In this document: positions 15,079 to 23,288 of the stretch, one piece after another | How positions within the stretch are numbered: position 1 is the first letter of the stretch | Layout: each line of letters opens with the position of its first letter | Source of the DNA: JANXVV01 sp038230975 | GTDB taxonomy: Bacteria; Planctomycetota; Phycisphaerae; Tepidisphaerales; Tepidisphaeraceae | Length of the DNA: 41,017 nt | Direction: 5' to 3' | Assembly (NCBI GenBank): GCA_038230975.1 | Contig: JBBRMF010000013.1 | Coordinates: forward strand, 1-41,017 | The notes under the pieces: generated by a model | Told to the model about the DNA's origin: nothing | The model's database searches: none | The model's input: the letters and a program-made list of their open reading frames with translations, nothing else | Translations under genes and position numbers: made by a program

Positions 15079-18030
15079 ATGCACATCCATCCACGCGAAT
15101 CCTACAGATTACTCCTTCGCGCATGCAGGTCTCATTTCATCAATCTCATTGTGCTCGTTGCCGCCATTTCTTCCGTTACTCTGAATTCTTTCGCCCAGCA
15201 CGAGACGCCGAATGAAAACTTGCTGATCAAGGGTTCGCAGGCCACTACGTGGAATGAGGGGCCGACAAACGTGCTGCAGCTCGAAGGTCCAATCGTGATT
15301 GAACTCGATCAAACACGGTTGACAGGGGATAGCGCCGTCATTTGGCTCAAACCCGCCGCCGGCACAGTGTTGGAAGAGCAGCAGGCGGAGATCGCCGTGC
15401 TGGGGCACGCGGCACTCACACAAGCCGATGGCGTTTCCAGAAGCGGTGAGACTCTTTACGTGACTGCCATTGTTCGCGGTACGATTCGCGCCACTGCTGA
15501 CAAACGCGCCGTTCGCAATCTTTCGGACAGCGATCTGTATAAACGTGCCTCGACGTTTCGTGTGGCCGAACCGGTGCCCACGACGCAAGTTGCGAACGAT
15601 AATTGGCTCATCAAACGCCCCTGGAACTTGCAGCAATCTCCGCCGTTGTCGGTTCCGACATCACAGCCGGTATCGTCTCAGCCCATTTCGTTTTCCGCTG
15701 AAAATACCGAAGGCACCTACACCAGCGAGGGTCTCGTCGCCTTCGTACTGACGGGCAACGTCAAACTTTTTCAACGACGACCGAACTCTGAGTTTCTTGA
15801 GTTGCAGGCTCAGCGCGTCGTGCTTTTTACAACCTTGCACAAGCTGACGGATATTCAGAAGAACAAATTCACGAGCATCGAGCAGGCGGTCACCGGAGCG
15901 TATCTCGAAGGGGATGTGCGAATTGTTTTCACACCGTCGCTCGTCAAAAAAGGGGCCGAGCAGCGGTTGACCGGCAATCGAGTCTACTATGATTTTACGA
16001 CGGATCGCGCGATTTTGACGCAGGCGGTTGTTCACACTTACAACCCCAAGTCGCAATCGCCGATGATTCTCCGCGCCGAAACCATAAGGCAGCTCTCGGC
16101 CGGTGAATACACGGCCACTCATGCACAATTAACGACCAGCTCTTTCGCCACTCCTTCGTACAGCATCGGACTTGGCAAGGCGTACGTTCGCCAGATCGAA
16201 ACTGGCGATCCGCGCTACGGCACGTACTCTGAGTTTGTCGGAAGAGATGCTACCTTCCAGGTCTACGACACGCCGGTCTTCTATTTACCCTACGCCGCCG
16301 GCACATTCGGCGAACGTGGCTCGGTCTTCCGCAACTTTGAAACCTCCTCCAACTCTCGCTTCGGGCCGAGCCTCATTACCCAATGGGGCCTCTTTGAGAC
16401 CCTCGGCAAAGTTCCCCCGAAGAACACCGATATCACTTATCAAGCCGATTATTTCGGCAAGCGCGGTCCCGCCGCCGGATTAGACGGGCGTTATCAGGGT
16501 GGGATGGTCACCGATACGACGCGCGAGCCCTGGTCTTTTAGCGGGGACTTCAGCGCCTTCCTCATCCTCGATCACGGAAAAGATAAACTTGATCGCGACC
16601 GCCCGGATGTTGATCCCACGAACGAAACCCGTGGCCGATTCTTTCTGGAGCATCAGCAACTTCTCCCCGATGACTGGCAGGTCCAGTTATCCCTCGGTTA
16701 CAGTTCCGATGCGACCTTCCTGGAAGAGTGGTATCAGGATGAATTCTATATTCGTCGTCCGCGGGAAACTTCTCTTTACTTGAAACATCAGCGCGATTCC
16801 GAAGCGTTGACATTTCTGCTCAGCAAACAGATCAATAATTTCCCCACGTCTTCCGATCTTCAGCAGGAACAGGCGGAGGTTGAGCGACTGCCGGAAATCG
16901 GCTACCACCGCATTGGTGATGGTGTCCTCGGCGACAGCATGACATTTTTCAGCGACGACCTGATCTCGGCGTTAGACTTTCACCGCAGCCGTGCGAGTCT
17001 GCGGGAACAGGGTTTTGGCGCGACGCAATCTCCCGGTCTGCCTTCCTACGGCACGACCGGTCAGTCGGGCAATCTGGTCTATCGCGGTGACTTTCGTCAG
17101 GAACTCGACTATCCATTTTCCGTCGGTCAGTTTCGTATCGTCCCATATGTGCTCGGCCGATACACGGTCTATTCTGATTCTCCGTTGAAGGCCGGCAGCA
17201 AAGACCGACTGTATGCCGGTGCGGGCGTTCGTTTCACCACCGCGTTCTGGAAGATCGACGACAGTGTTCAGAGCGAATTATTCGATCTGCACCGATTGCG
17301 CCATGTCATCGAACCGGAGCTGAATCTTTTCACGGGCACCCAGAACATCAAGCGAAGTGATTTGCTTCAATACGATGAAGGCGTCGACGAGATCAACGAT
17401 ATCACCGGCGGCCAACTCGCCCTTCGGCAACGATGGCAAACCAAGCGTGGGGAAGCCGGTAGATGGCGCAATGTCGATGTGCTGGCTTTCAACGTCGAAG
17501 GCAATTTCTTCTCACACAAACCCAATGATCCCCTAATCTCACCGACGCGCTTTCGGGGTCTTTTCTTTGATTCCGTCCCGGAAGAATCCATCCCGCGCAA
17601 CAGCCTCAACACCGACGCGACCTGGCGAATCAGTGACACCACTGAAATTTTGTCCGATGCCCAGTACAACATGGACAAGCACGTCCTGGCCACCGCCTCC
17701 GGTGGAATTGCCGTGCAGCGCGGCGAGCGCATTTCCTACTTCCTCGGCCAGAGATACATCGAACCGCTCAATTCAAACATCACCACGTTTGCGATGACCT
17801 ATCAGCTTACCCCCAAGTACATCGCCGCTTTTCGCCAGAGTTTTGACTTTGGCGTGCGACACACCGTTTCGACGGATGTGTCGCTCATCCGCCATTTCGA
17901 TCGGTTTTTCGCGAGTCTCAGCCTTCGCTATGATGAGATCGGAAACAACAGCGGTTTCATGGTAAATGTCACCCCGGAAGGTTTCGGTAACGCCAGCGGC
18001 AGCGGTTCGCACAGCGTATTCCAGCGATGA
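15079..18030 (+). CDS. lptD: LPS-assembly protein LptD (OstA)
   Basis: Outer-membrane beta-barrel that inserts lipopolysaccharide into the outer leaflet, with LptE. The 983 residues include a signal peptide (about 1-40, cleaved near NSFAQ), an N-terminal periplasmic OstA-like beta-jellyroll (about 45-130 and 210-330), and a long C-terminal barrel. The segment DATFQVYDTPVFYLPYAAG followed by GERGSVFRNFETSSNSRFG matches the start of the LptD barrel. A long linker containing a Pro/Ser/Thr stretch precedes the second OstA-like part. Presence of lptD indicates a true LPS-type outer membrane. It has its own strong promoter, and lepB follows after 127 bp. Confidence 0.85.
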   Translation: MHIHPRESYRLLLRACRSHFINLIVLVAAISSVTLNSFAQHETPNENLLIKGSQATTWNEGPTNVLQLEGPIVIELDQTRLTGDSAVIWLKPAAGTVLEEQQAEIAVLGHAALTQADGVSRSGETLYVTAIVRGTIRATADKRAVRNLSDSDLYKRASTFRVAEPVPTTQVANDNWLIKRPWNLQQSPPLSVPTSQPVSSQPISFSAENTEGTYTSEGLVAFVLTGNVKLFQRRPNSEFLELQAQRVVLFTTLHKLTDIQKNKFTSIEQAVTGAYLEGDVRIVFTPSLVKKGAEQRLTGNRVYYDFTTDRAILTQAVVHTYNPKSQSPMILRAETIRQLSAGEYTATHAQLTTSSFATPSYSIGLGKAYVRQIETGDPRYGTYSEFVGRDATFQVYDTPVFYLPYAAGTFGERGSVFRNFETSSNSRFGPSLITQWGLFETLGKVPPKNTDITYQADYFGKRGPAAGLDGRYQGGMVTDTTREPWSFSGDFSAFLILDHGKDKLDRDRPDVDPTNETRGRFFLEHQQLLPDDWQVQLSLGYSSDATFLEEWYQDEFYIRRPRETSLYLKHQRDSEALTFLLSKQINNFPTSSDLQQEQAEVERLPEIGYHRIGDGVLGDSMTFFSDDLISALDFHRSRASLREQGFGATQSPGLPSYGTTGQSGNLVYRGDFRQELDYPFSVGQFRIVPYVLGRYTVYSDSPLKAGSKDRLYAGAGVRFTTAFWKIDDSVQSELFDLHRLRHVIEPELNLFTGTQNIKRSDLLQYDEGVDEINDITGGQLALRQRWQTKRGEAGRWRNVDVLAFNVEGNFFSHKPNDPLISPTRFRGLFFDSVPEESIPRNSLNTDATWRISDTTEILSDAQYNMDKHVLATASGGIAVQRGERISYFLGQRYIEPLNSNITTFAMTYQLTPKYIAAFRQSFDFGVRHTVSTDVSLIRHFDRFFASLSLRYDEIGNNSGFMVNVTPEGFGNASGSGSHSVFQR

Positions 18031-18157
18031 GTGATCGATCAAAAGCCCCTGCGGACCTTTGCATTCTTCAGTTGACTGGCCTACTCTTGCTTCAGGCAGA
18101 GAACGTCGCGCCAAGACGGACGTATCATAACTTGCATTCATTACTGGGAGTCTACCA

Positions 18158-18916
18158 ATGGCTATCGACACGGCCGCGGACAAACCGCAGGCAGAAAATG
18201 AACCGAACGAAAGCGCGCCTTCGGAGCCGGAACATCCGGTGATGCGATTCTGGAATTTCATCCGCCCGATTCTGATCCTAATCGTCGCGCTATTCGCGGT
18301 GCGCTCTTCCGTAGCCGACTGGAATGATGTTCCGACCGGATCGATGATTCCGACAATTCTCGAAGGCGATCGCATTTTCGTCAACAAGTTGGCTTACGAT
18401 TTGAAGGTTCCATTCACGACCATTCATATGGCCGATTGGTCCAATCCGAAGCGCGGGGAGATTGTCGTATTCTTCTCCCCCGATGATGGAATTCGGCTGG
18501 TGAAGCGATGCGTTGCGGTTCCCGGGGACACTTTGAAACTGGTGCAAAACAAGCTGTTCATCAACGGCGTCGAGGCCACTTACGGAACGCTCGATCCCAA
18601 GTTCGCCAACGGATTATTGCCCGAGGAACAGAAGCGGCACGTGTTTGCCAATGAAACCGTCGGCGATAAATCCCATGCGGTGATGGCGACCATCGGCACG
18701 TGGGCCATGCGCGATTTCGGGCCGGTGACCGTTCCACCCGGCAAGTATTTCATGATGGGTGACAATCGCGACAACAGTAAAGACTCACGTTATTTCAAAG
18801 GCAATTTTGTCGACCGCAACCTGATTGTCGGCCGCGCAACAGGGGTGGCGATCTCTCTGGATATCAAGCACGCCTGGGTCCCCCGGTGGACGCGCTTCTT
18901 CTCGAAGCTCAACTGA
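18158..18916 (+). CDS. lepB: signal peptidase I
   Basis: Inner-membrane serine protease that removes signal peptides from exported proteins. The 252 residues have a charged N-terminus, one membrane helix (about 34-51), the catalytic Ser62 in PTGSMIPT, the general-base Lys116 in RLVKRCVAVPGD, and the GDNRDNSKDSR box near 198-208. GGGAG lies seven bases before the ATG. The stop overlaps the ATG of the next small gene. Being downstream of lptD, it may share transcripts coming from 15012. Confidence 0.95.
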   Translation: MAIDTAADKPQAENEPNESAPSEPEHPVMRFWNFIRPILILIVALFAVRSSVADWNDVPTGSMIPTILEGDRIFVNKLAYDLKVPFTTIHMADWSNPKRGEIVVFFSPDDGIRLVKRCVAVPGDTLKLVQNKLFINGVEATYGTLDPKFANGLLPEEQKRHVFANETVGDKSHAVMATIGTWAMRDFGPVTVPPGKYFMMGDNRDNSKDSRYFKGNFVDRNLIVGRATGVAISLDIKHAWVPRWTRFFSKLN

Positions 18917-19101
18917 TGATTCGACTCCGCGAAATTATCGATCCGGAACTGCGCATTCGAATCCACAGTAAGCTGGCCGAAATCCGCGGGTGTTCCACCG
19001 CCGCCATCCCCGACTGGTTTGAACTCGACGACGCCGATTTTGTCGATCTGCTCAACGCATTGCAGGACGACGAGCCGGATCTCCATGACCCGCGCATGTG
19101 A
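18916..19101 (+). CDS. small acidic protein of unknown function, coupled to lepB
   Basis: A 61-residue protein (MIRLREIIDPELRIRIHSK..) whose ATG overlaps the lepB stop as TGATG. The C-terminal half is strongly acidic (ELDDADFVDLLNALQDDEPD). No signal peptide or membrane segment is present. I do not recognise a family. The coupling suggests it is a real gene made with LepB, but nothing in it implies a function. A longer in-frame ATG at 18886 lies inside lepB and is less likely. Confidence 0.6.
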   Translation: MIRLREIIDPELRIRIHSKLAEIRGCSTAAIPDWFELDDADFVDLLNALQDDEPDLHDPRM

Positions 19102-19170
19102 GTCGAGACACTCAATAACCGTACGCGAGTCGAAATTTGTAGGTTCCGCTATGAGCTTGAAAACTTATTT

Positions 19171-19277
19171 GTGGCACGGGCTTCCAGCCAGTGTTAGAGG
19201 ATCAGAAAGAAAAAGACACCGGCTTTCGGCAGCGATTCGAGTTCAAACGTCCGAACACGGGCTGGAAGCCCGTCCAC
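19171..19277. repeat. inverted repeat element, GGCTTCCAGCC family
   Basis: The arms at 19171-19195 and 19254-19277 are the same 25-base sequence as in the gspH element, with one substitution and a one-base deletion. The centre is 58 bp, almost the same length as the 56 bp in gspH, but differs in sequence. It occupies most of the 225-bp gap between the small acidic gene and the aminotransferase. Confidence 0.85.
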
Positions 19278-19326
19278 GAATTGATTCTCAAGCACGGCAG
19301 AACCTACACTAATCGCGTAGGGTCAT

Positions 19327-20193
19327 TTAAACCGCGACGAGCGAATGGGATCGGGTTTCTTGTTTCACACGCTCCGAATACGCCTGGTGCAACCTCCGGG
19401 TAACGGGTCCGCATCCCATGGCGATCAATTTCTCATCCCATGATTTGACCCAATTCAATTCACGAGTCGTGCTGGTGATGAATAATTCATCCGCAGCCAT
19501 CGCCTCGGATTTAAGCAATGGGCGTTCAATAAAATCAATGCCGATCTCAGAACTGATTTGCGCCAACAGCAGCCTTGTAATCCCCGGCAGAACCTTCGGC
19601 CCAACGGGGTGCGTCACAACCTTCCCGCCGATGACCGCAAAAAGGCTGCTGGCTGAGCATTCGCTGGCGATTCCATTTTCCACGAACACCGCTTCGTCCG
19701 CGCCGCGTTCAATCGCCTCATTTTTCGCCAGCACATTCGGGAGCAACGCAATCGCTTTGATCCAGCATCGCTTCCATCGCTCGTCCGGCACTGAATGGAG
19801 TTTCACGCCTTCCCCTTCTCCGGGGGCCGGCACAGGCGGTAACGCGCGGACATAGAACAGGATCGTCGGTTGTGCTTGAGCCGGAAAAATATGATTGCGC
19901 GGCGACACGCCGCGCGTCACCTGAAGATAGACCATCCCATCGACAACCCCGCTTGCATCAACGAATCGCGTGATTTCCCGAGACAATCGGACGCGATCGA
20001 ATGCATCCTTCAGTCGAATCCCTTCGCATGATTTCTCGAGCCGCTGCAAATGCTCTGTCAGCGTGAAAGGCTTGCCTTCGTAAATGCGAATCACTTCGTA
20101 GACGCCGTCGGCAAACTGAAAGCCGCGGTCCTCCACGCTTATCTTTGCGTCGATCAGTGGAATCACTTCGCCGTCAATCCAGATCATTTCCAT
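19327..20193 (-). CDS. dat: class IV aminotransferase, probably D-amino acid transaminase
   Basis: PLP enzyme of fold type IV, 288 residues. Features are WIDGEVIPLIDAKISVEDRGFQFADGVYEVIRIYEG at the N-terminus (given in full only because it is diagnostic in pieces: SVEDRGFQFADG and YEVIRIYEG), the PLP-lysine region LLPNVLAKNEAI, and the phosphate-binding segments ECSASSLFAV and PKVLPGITR. These resemble D-alanine aminotransferase, which makes D-Glu and D-Ala for peptidoglycan. Branched-chain aminotransferase (ilvE) or aminodeoxychorismate lyase are alternatives. ATG 20193 has GGAAGGAAG upstream; the frame remains open to 20298 but would then overlap psd. Confidence 0.82.
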   Translation of the reverse strand: MEMIWIDGEVIPLIDAKISVEDRGFQFADGVYEVIRIYEGKPFTLTEHLQRLEKSCEGIRLKDAFDRVRLSREITRFVDASGVVDGMVYLQVTRGVSPRNHIFPAQAQPTILFYVRALPPVPAPGEGEGVKLHSVPDERWKRCWIKAIALLPNVLAKNEAIERGADEAVFVENGIASECSASSLFAVIGGKVVTHPVGPKVLPGITRLLLAQISSEIGIDFIERPLLKSEAMAADELFITSTTRELNWVKSWDEKLIAMGCGPVTRRLHQAYSERVKQETRSHSLVAV

Positions 20194-20247
20194 GGCAATC
20201 TTCCTTCCACCCGGATTATACCGAACTCCATTCAAAAAGAACTCGCG

Positions 20248-20276
20248 TTGACAACCCTCTCCAACTGTTCTAGCCT
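20248..20276 (+). promoter_or_regulatory. possible promoter for psd, leaderless
   Basis: A consensus TTGACA (20248-20253), a 17-bp spacer and TAGCCT (20271-20276) lie just before psd. The predicted start point coincides with the ATG at 20283, and no Shine-Dalgarno sequence is visible. This repeats the arrangement seen at gspD. Confidence 0.4.
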
Positions 20277-20282
20277 TCGGTG

Positions 20283-21014
20283 ATGGTTCCCCTGACACGT
20301 CATGGTACGCGAGAAATGTTGATCGGCTCCGTGGTTCTGGTCGGAGTAGGAAGCGTGTTGGGCTGGTGGCACCCGCCGCTTTCGCTCCTCATTCTTCCGG
20401 TGTTGATCTGGCTATTTGCGTTCTTTCGAGATCCGGAACGCGCGATCCCCGTCGAGCAGCACACGATGGTCAGCCCCGCCGATGGCAAAGTCTCAGACAT
20501 CACGGAAGTTGAACACGACCCGCTTCTTGGCGGGCCGGCCGTACGAGTTGGGATCTTTCTTTCAGTCTTCAACGTTCACGTCAACCGAAGCCCCTGCGAT
20601 GGCGTCGTTGTCGATGTCATTTACAAAAAAGGCAAGTTCATCAACGCCATGAGCCATTCAAAAGCGTCCGATGAAAATGAGTCCAACACGATCATTCTCA
20701 AAGAACCGAACGGCCCGCGACCGGTCGCGGTGGTTAAGCAAATCGTCGGATTGATCGCGCGGCGAATCGTCTGCACGGCCAAACCCAACGACCGTGTCGA
20801 TCGCGGTCAGCGGATCGGCATGATCAAATTCGGCAGCCGCACTGAGCTATCGATTCCCAAATGGCTGGACCCGAAAATCCAGGTGAAGGTTGGCGATACC
20901 GTCCGCGGCGCAATGGATGTCATCGCCATTCTGGGTCAGCCGATTCATACCACTCAGCGAAAAGCGGTCGGCGATGAATTTGAACCGCTGGTCGGGCGGG
21001 AGACACCGGCATGA
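20283..21014 (+). CDS. psd: phosphatidylserine decarboxylase proenzyme
   Basis: Converts phosphatidylserine to phosphatidylethanolamine at the inner membrane. The 243 residues have an N-terminal membrane helix pair (about 12-45), the SPADGKV motif, FNVHVNRSP, and the self-cleavage site FGSRTE (Gly184-Ser185), where the pyruvoyl group forms. This is the short class of enzyme found in alphaproteobacteria, Bacteroidetes and planctomycetes. ATG 20283 is used; a GTG three bases earlier is also in frame. It overlaps pssA by four bases (ATGA), so substrate supply and use are co-expressed. Confidence 0.93.
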   Translation: MVPLTRHGTREMLIGSVVLVGVGSVLGWWHPPLSLLILPVLIWLFAFFRDPERAIPVEQHTMVSPADGKVSDITEVEHDPLLGGPAVRVGIFLSVFNVHVNRSPCDGVVVDVIYKKGKFINAMSHSKASDENESNTIILKEPNGPRPVAVVKQIVGLIARRIVCTAKPNDRVDRGQRIGMIKFGSRTELSIPKWLDPKIQVKVGDTVRGAMDVIAILGQPIHTTQRKAVGDEFEPLVGRETPA

Positions 21015-21970
21015 GCGACGTGACGAACGAACCGCAAGTAGAACGTCGCCGGAAGTTTCGTTCCCCGGAGCACAGCTCACGGGAGCATCGCCGTCGCAGG
21101 TTGCGCCGGCACGGTCGGCGGGCGTATGTGCGGTCGGTGTACTTTCTGCCCAGCCTCGCCACGCTTGGCAACGCGATCTGCGGCTTCGGGTCGATGTACG
21201 TCGCCAGTCTCGACGACGGCGATGCCAGCAAGAGCGTTGACGCATTGACGCACTTCTTCGCGCTGCACAATTTTCTCGTCGCGGCTTACCTGATTTTCTT
21301 CGCGATGGTGTTCGACGCGCTTGACGGTCGCCTGGCTCGCTACACCCGGCATACGACCGATTTTGGAGGCCAGCTCGACAGCCTGGCCGATGTCGTCAGC
21401 TTCGGCGTCGCGCCCGCTTTTCTGGCGCTACAACTCTTTAAATCTGAACATCAAGGCGACTTGCTTCCTCTATTTTCGCGACTGGTCTGGGCAATCGGCG
21501 CGCTCTACATGAGCTGTGCCGCCATGCGACTTGCCCGCTTCAACGTCAGCAACGAACACGGCGAGCAAGCCCACTTCAGCTTCCTTGGCCTCCCGAGCCC
21601 CGGTGCCGGTGGTGCCGTCGCCGGCTGGGTTCTCCTCCAGCAGGAACTCGTCCACGACCCCTGGCATGGGCATCTCCAATCGACCGCTGCATTCCTGGCC
21701 TCTGCCTGCACTTGGCTTCTACCCGTCCTCGTGCTGGTGACCGGACTGTTGATGATCAGCAACATCCGCTACGGTCATATGGTCAACCGCTACCTGCGCG
21801 GCAAGAGATCCTTCGGCCGACTGATTCTGGTCGTCGCCCTGCTACTCCTGATCATCACCGCCCATCGCTATGTCGTCGCGTTTTGCAGCGTTGGATATGC
21901 ACTGGCAGGAATGGTTGGCTACGCCTATACCCGCATGCGGCGAATGCAGGCCCCGGTGCCCGCCAAGTGA
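21011..21970 (+). CDS. pssA: CDP-diacylglycerol-serine O-phosphatidyltransferase
   Basis: Integral membrane enzyme that makes phosphatidylserine from CDP-diacylglycerol and serine, upstream of Psd. The CDP-alcohol phosphotransferase motif DG-x2-AR-x8-G-x3-D-x3-D is complete (DGRLAR..GGQLDSLAD, about residues 104-126). About eight membrane helices are predicted. The first 40 residues are unusually rich in Arg (RRRRLRRHGRR) and could be a cytosolic or membrane-surface extension. It overlaps psd by four bases. Confidence 0.93.
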   Translation: MSDVTNEPQVERRRKFRSPEHSSREHRRRRLRRHGRRAYVRSVYFLPSLATLGNAICGFGSMYVASLDDGDASKSVDALTHFFALHNFLVAAYLIFFAMVFDALDGRLARYTRHTTDFGGQLDSLADVVSFGVAPAFLALQLFKSEHQGDLLPLFSRLVWAIGALYMSCAAMRLARFNVSNEHGEQAHFSFLGLPSPGAGGAVAGWVLLQQELVHDPWHGHLQSTAAFLASACTWLLPVLVLVTGLLMISNIRYGHMVNRYLRGKRSFGRLILVVALLLLIITAHRYVVAFCSVGYALAGMVGYAYTRMRRMQAPVPAK

Positions 21971-22016
21971 ATTATCGCTTCACAAAACACCCACTTTAAG
22001 AAATTGCCAAGGCTTA

Positions 22017-22049
22017 AGGCCGCTTTTCCCTTATGGTTTCCAGCGGCCT
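22017..22049 (+). terminator. hairpin after pssA
   Basis: AGGCCGCT (22017-22024) and AGCGGCCT (22042-22049) form an 8-bp G+C-rich stem with a 17-base loop, about 45 bases after the pssA stop. No U-tract follows, so termination strength is unclear. Together with the promoter at 22171-22200 it accounts for part of the 266-bp gap; nothing else is seen there. Confidence 0.3.
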
Positions 22050-22170
22050 ACATGAACCACATAAGTCCCCGCGCCACCCGGTGGTAACGTCCCATAATTT
22101 GGATTTTCCACGCTTTTTCCTCGACTTCGCTCCGGGAAATGGGGATAATGTTGAAAGAATCGCCGTTACG

Positions 22171-22200
22171 GTGACGTGCCGTTATCTTGAGGCGTATACT
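22171..22200 (+). promoter_or_regulatory. possible promoter of the phoH operon
   Basis: GTGACG (22171-22176), an 18-bp spacer and TATACT (22195-22200) lie 36 bases before the phoH start. The -10 box is good and the -35 box poor. Confidence 0.4.
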
Positions 22201-22236
22201 GTTTCGGCTTTTTTGAGTCGCCTTTAGCAAACCGAC

Positions 22237-23172
22237 GTGAATCTCAATATTACCCTTGAACAACCTGAGAAGAAGCTGGCCTTGTTTGGTTCAGCCGATC
22301 GTTACTTGCGCATGATCCGGGAAACGTTCGGCGTGACCCTCGTCAGCCGGGAAGATGAAATCCGCATCAGCGGGGAGCGCGATCAGGTGAGCAAAGTTGC
22401 GGCGGTGCTCGATCAGATGCAGCGTAAGCTACGGCGTCAGGATTGGTTGAGCAGCGAAGATGTCGGGCAGGCCATTGGTCGCGCGATGCAATCGCTGCAT
22501 GAGCGGACTGCCGATGAAATCGACGTTTATGCCAAGGGCCACGCGATTAAACCAAAGACTGAGGGGCAAAAGACTTACATTGAAGCCGTCCTGAAGCACG
22601 ACCTGACCTTCTGCGTCGGGCCGGCCGGCACGGGTAAAACCTATTTAGCCGTCGCCGCCGCCGCCAGCATGCTCAAACATGGGCAGGCCAAGCGAATCGT
22701 TCTGGCCCGCCCTGCGGTTGAGGCCGGTGAAAAATTGGGGTTTCTACCGGGTGATTTGCAGGCCAAGGTCAACCCCTACCTGAGGCCCCTGTTCGATGCT
22801 TTGCACGACATGATGGACTTCGAGCAGGTCAAACGATTTATGCTAAACGACGTCATCGAGGTCATCCCGCTGGCTTTTATGCGCGGGCGAACCCTGAATG
22901 ACAGCGTCATCATTCTCGATGAGGCGCAAAACACCACTGCGTCTCAGATGTTGATGTTTTTGACAAGACTGGGTCATGATTCCAAAATGATCGTCACCGG
23001 TGATGCCACTCAGGTCGATCTGCCCAACGGCACTAAAAGCGGACTGCGTGATGCGATGGAAAAGCTGCGCGGCATTCGAGGAATCGCCGTCGTGGAGCTG
23101 GAGCGATCGGATATCGTCCGACATCGTCTCGTCCAAAATATCGTAGAGGCGTACGAACGGAAAGAAGATTAA
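22237..23172 (+). CDS. phoH: PhoH family ATPase
   Basis: Cytoplasmic P-loop ATPase of the PhoH/YbeZ family, linked to RNA metabolism and commonly encoded beside ybeY. The 311 residues have an N-terminal KH-like region (about 1-80), Walker A GPAGTGKTYLA (from about 128), the segment RPAVEAGEKLGFLPGDL, and Walker B VIILDEAQNTT. The GTG start is the first codon that gives the family N-terminus; no strong Shine-Dalgarno precedes it. It heads the conserved order phoH, HD-domain gene, ybeY, corC. Confidence 0.94.
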   Translation: MNLNITLEQPEKKLALFGSADRYLRMIRETFGVTLVSREDEIRISGERDQVSKVAAVLDQMQRKLRRQDWLSSEDVGQAIGRAMQSLHERTADEIDVYAKGHAIKPKTEGQKTYIEAVLKHDLTFCVGPAGTGKTYLAVAAAASMLKHGQAKRIVLARPAVEAGEKLGFLPGDLQAKVNPYLRPLFDALHDMMDFEQVKRFMLNDVIEVIPLAFMRGRTLNDSVIILDEAQNTTASQMLMFLTRLGHDSKMIVTGDATQVDLPNGTKSGLRDAMEKLRGIRGIAVVELERSDIVRHRLVQNIVEAYERKED

Positions 23173-23177
23173 CTGTA

Positions 23178-23210
23178 TTCGTAGCATGGGCTACCAGCCC
23201 ATGCTACGAA
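23178..23210. repeat. perfect 15-bp palindrome after phoH
   Basis: TTCGTAGCATGGGCT (23178-23192) and AGCCCATGCTACGAA (23196-23210) are exact reverse complements with a 3-base loop, beginning five bases after the phoH stop. There is no following U-tract. It may modulate mRNA stability between phoH and pgpH or be another dispersed palindrome. Confidence 0.85.
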
Positions 23211-23288
23211 AATCTTCCCCATCGCAATGCCGATCGTTCCTGTCGCGTCGAAAAATACCAGTCGAGCAATTGCGTTCGGAATTTTTGA

